Assembly: GCF_000282315.2 (NCBI RefSeq)
Contig: NZ_AKJN02000008.1
Location: 434,001 to 498,000, forward strand
Origin: Pseudomonas sp. GM41(2012)
GTDB lineage: Bacteria > Pseudomonadota > Gammaproteobacteria > Pseudomonadales > Pseudomonadaceae
Direction of reading: 5' to 3'
Length of the DNA: 64,000 nucleotides
How positions within the stretch are numbered: the stretch's first letter is position 1; the number at the start of each line of letters is the position of its first letter. A program made the position numbers and the translations under genes. Below, one piece after another: positions 63,389 through 64,000 of this stretch. The notes under the pieces are model-generated. The model ran no database searches and was not told the origin of the DNA. It saw nothing but the letters and a program-made list of their open reading frames with translations.

Positions 63389-64000
63389 ATGAGAGTCTGG
63401 GCCGTTGCCAATCAAAAGGGTGGTGTTGGTAAAACCACTTCCTCTATCGCTTTAGCCGGTTTACTGGCCGAGGCGGGCAAGCGCGTGGTCGTGGTCGATC
63501 TCGACCCCCACGGCTCCATGACCAGCTACTTCGGTTACGACCCCGACAGCCTGGAACACAGCAGCTACGACCTGTTCCTGCACAAGGGCAGTGTGCCGCA
63601 AGGCTTGCCCGGTCAGTTGTTGTTGCCCACCAGCCACGAGAGTATTTCCCTGTTGCCATCAAGCACCGCGCTCGCGACCCTCGAGCGCCAGTCGCCGGGG
63701 CAGAGTGGCTTGGGCCTGGTGATTGCCAAGAGCCTGGCGCAACTTTGGCAGGACTTCGATTACGCGGTGATCGACAGCCCGCCGTTGCTCGGCGTGCTGA
63801 TGGTCAATGCCTTGGCGGCGAGCCAGCAATTGGTGATTCCGGTACAGACCGAACACCTGGCAGTCAAAGGCCTGGAACGCATGGTCAATACCCTGGCGAT
63901 GATCAACCGTTCGCGTAAACAGGCGCTGCCGTTCAGCATCGTGCCGACCCTGTTCGACCGCCGCACACAGGCGTCCCTCAGCACGCTGCGGGTGTTGCGC
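63389..64000 (+). CDS. ParA-family ATPase in the chemotaxis operon, 3'-truncated
   Basis: 204 codons are visible; the gene runs past the window end. It has the ParA deviant Walker A ('AVANQKGGVGKTTSSIALAGLL'), 'VVVVDLDPHGSMTSYFGY' and 'FDYAVIDSPPLLGVLMVNAL'. In this place it corresponds to the ParC-like ATPase that positions chemotaxis arrays at the pole in Pseudomonas and Vibrio. GGGAGGAA precedes ATG 63389. A ParP/CheW-type partner would be expected just after the window. Confidence 0.92.
   Translation, partial: MRVWAVANQKGGVGKTTSSIALAGLLAEAGKRVVVVDLDPHGSMTSYFGYDPDSLEHSSYDLFLHKGSVPQGLPGQLLLPTSHESISLLPSSTALATLERQSPGQSGLGLVIAKSLAQLWQDFDYAVIDSPPLLGVLMVNALAASQQLVIPVQTEHLAVKGLERMVNTLAMINRSRKQALPFSIVPTLFDRRTQASLSTLRVLR

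Overview
The window is chromosomal DNA of a Pseudomonas, most likely of the P. fluorescens group. The signs are the gene order flgL / glycosylation locus / fliC-flaG-fliD-fliS-fliT / fleQ-fleSR / fliEFGHIJ / hsbA-hsbR-hptB / fliK / fliLMNOPQR-flhB / flhA-flhF-fleN-fliA / cheYZAB-motCD-parA, the FleQ/FleN/FlhF polar-flagellum regulators, and many Pseudomonas-type REP palindromes. Almost every gene is on the + strand; the only clear minus-strand gene is a DUF6124 gene between flhB and flhA.

Region 1 (1-25692) starts with the 3' end of flgL. It then holds a large accessory locus between flgL and the flagellin gene: a 1190-residue multi-domain glycosyltransferase, a 1024-residue RTX-type repeat protein with 642-bp tandem duplications, a CDP-hexose branch (cytidylyltransferase, 4,6-dehydratase, 3,5-epimerase-like, C-methyltransferase-like, reductase-like, a second methyltransferase and a CmcI-like protein), a second large glycosyltransferase, a complete pseudaminic acid pathway (pseB, pseC, pseF, a pseG-pseH fusion, pseI), a KAS III-like enzyme, a Maf-type flagellin glycosyltransferase and a small unknown protein. 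I read this as a flagellin glycosylation island making two kinds of sugar. A good sigma54-type promoter precedes the CDP-sugar genes, which would tie the island to FleQ/RpoN flagellar control.

Region 2 (25834-33955) holds flagellin (sigma28 promoter), flaG, the cap protein fliD, chaperones fliS and fliT, the master activator fleQ and the two-component pair fleS-fleR (sigma54 promoter).

Region 3 (34143-49678) holds the basal body, C-ring and export genes in sigma54-headed blocks (before fliE, fliK and fliL). The HptB-HsbR-HsbA phosphatase/anti-anti-sigma switch sits between fliJ and fliK.

Region 4 (49679-51721) is a gene-poor interruption: five exact 178-bp tandem repeats made of inverted REP sequences plus a leading half unit, a DUF6124 gene with a structured-looking leader, a REP pair, and then the sigma54 promoter of flhA.

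Region 5 (51722-64000) holds flhA, flhF, fleN, fliA, cheY, cheZ, cheA, cheB, motC, motD and the start of a ParA-family gene that runs off the end.

All calls come from reading the sequence and recalled family knowledge; no database search was run.
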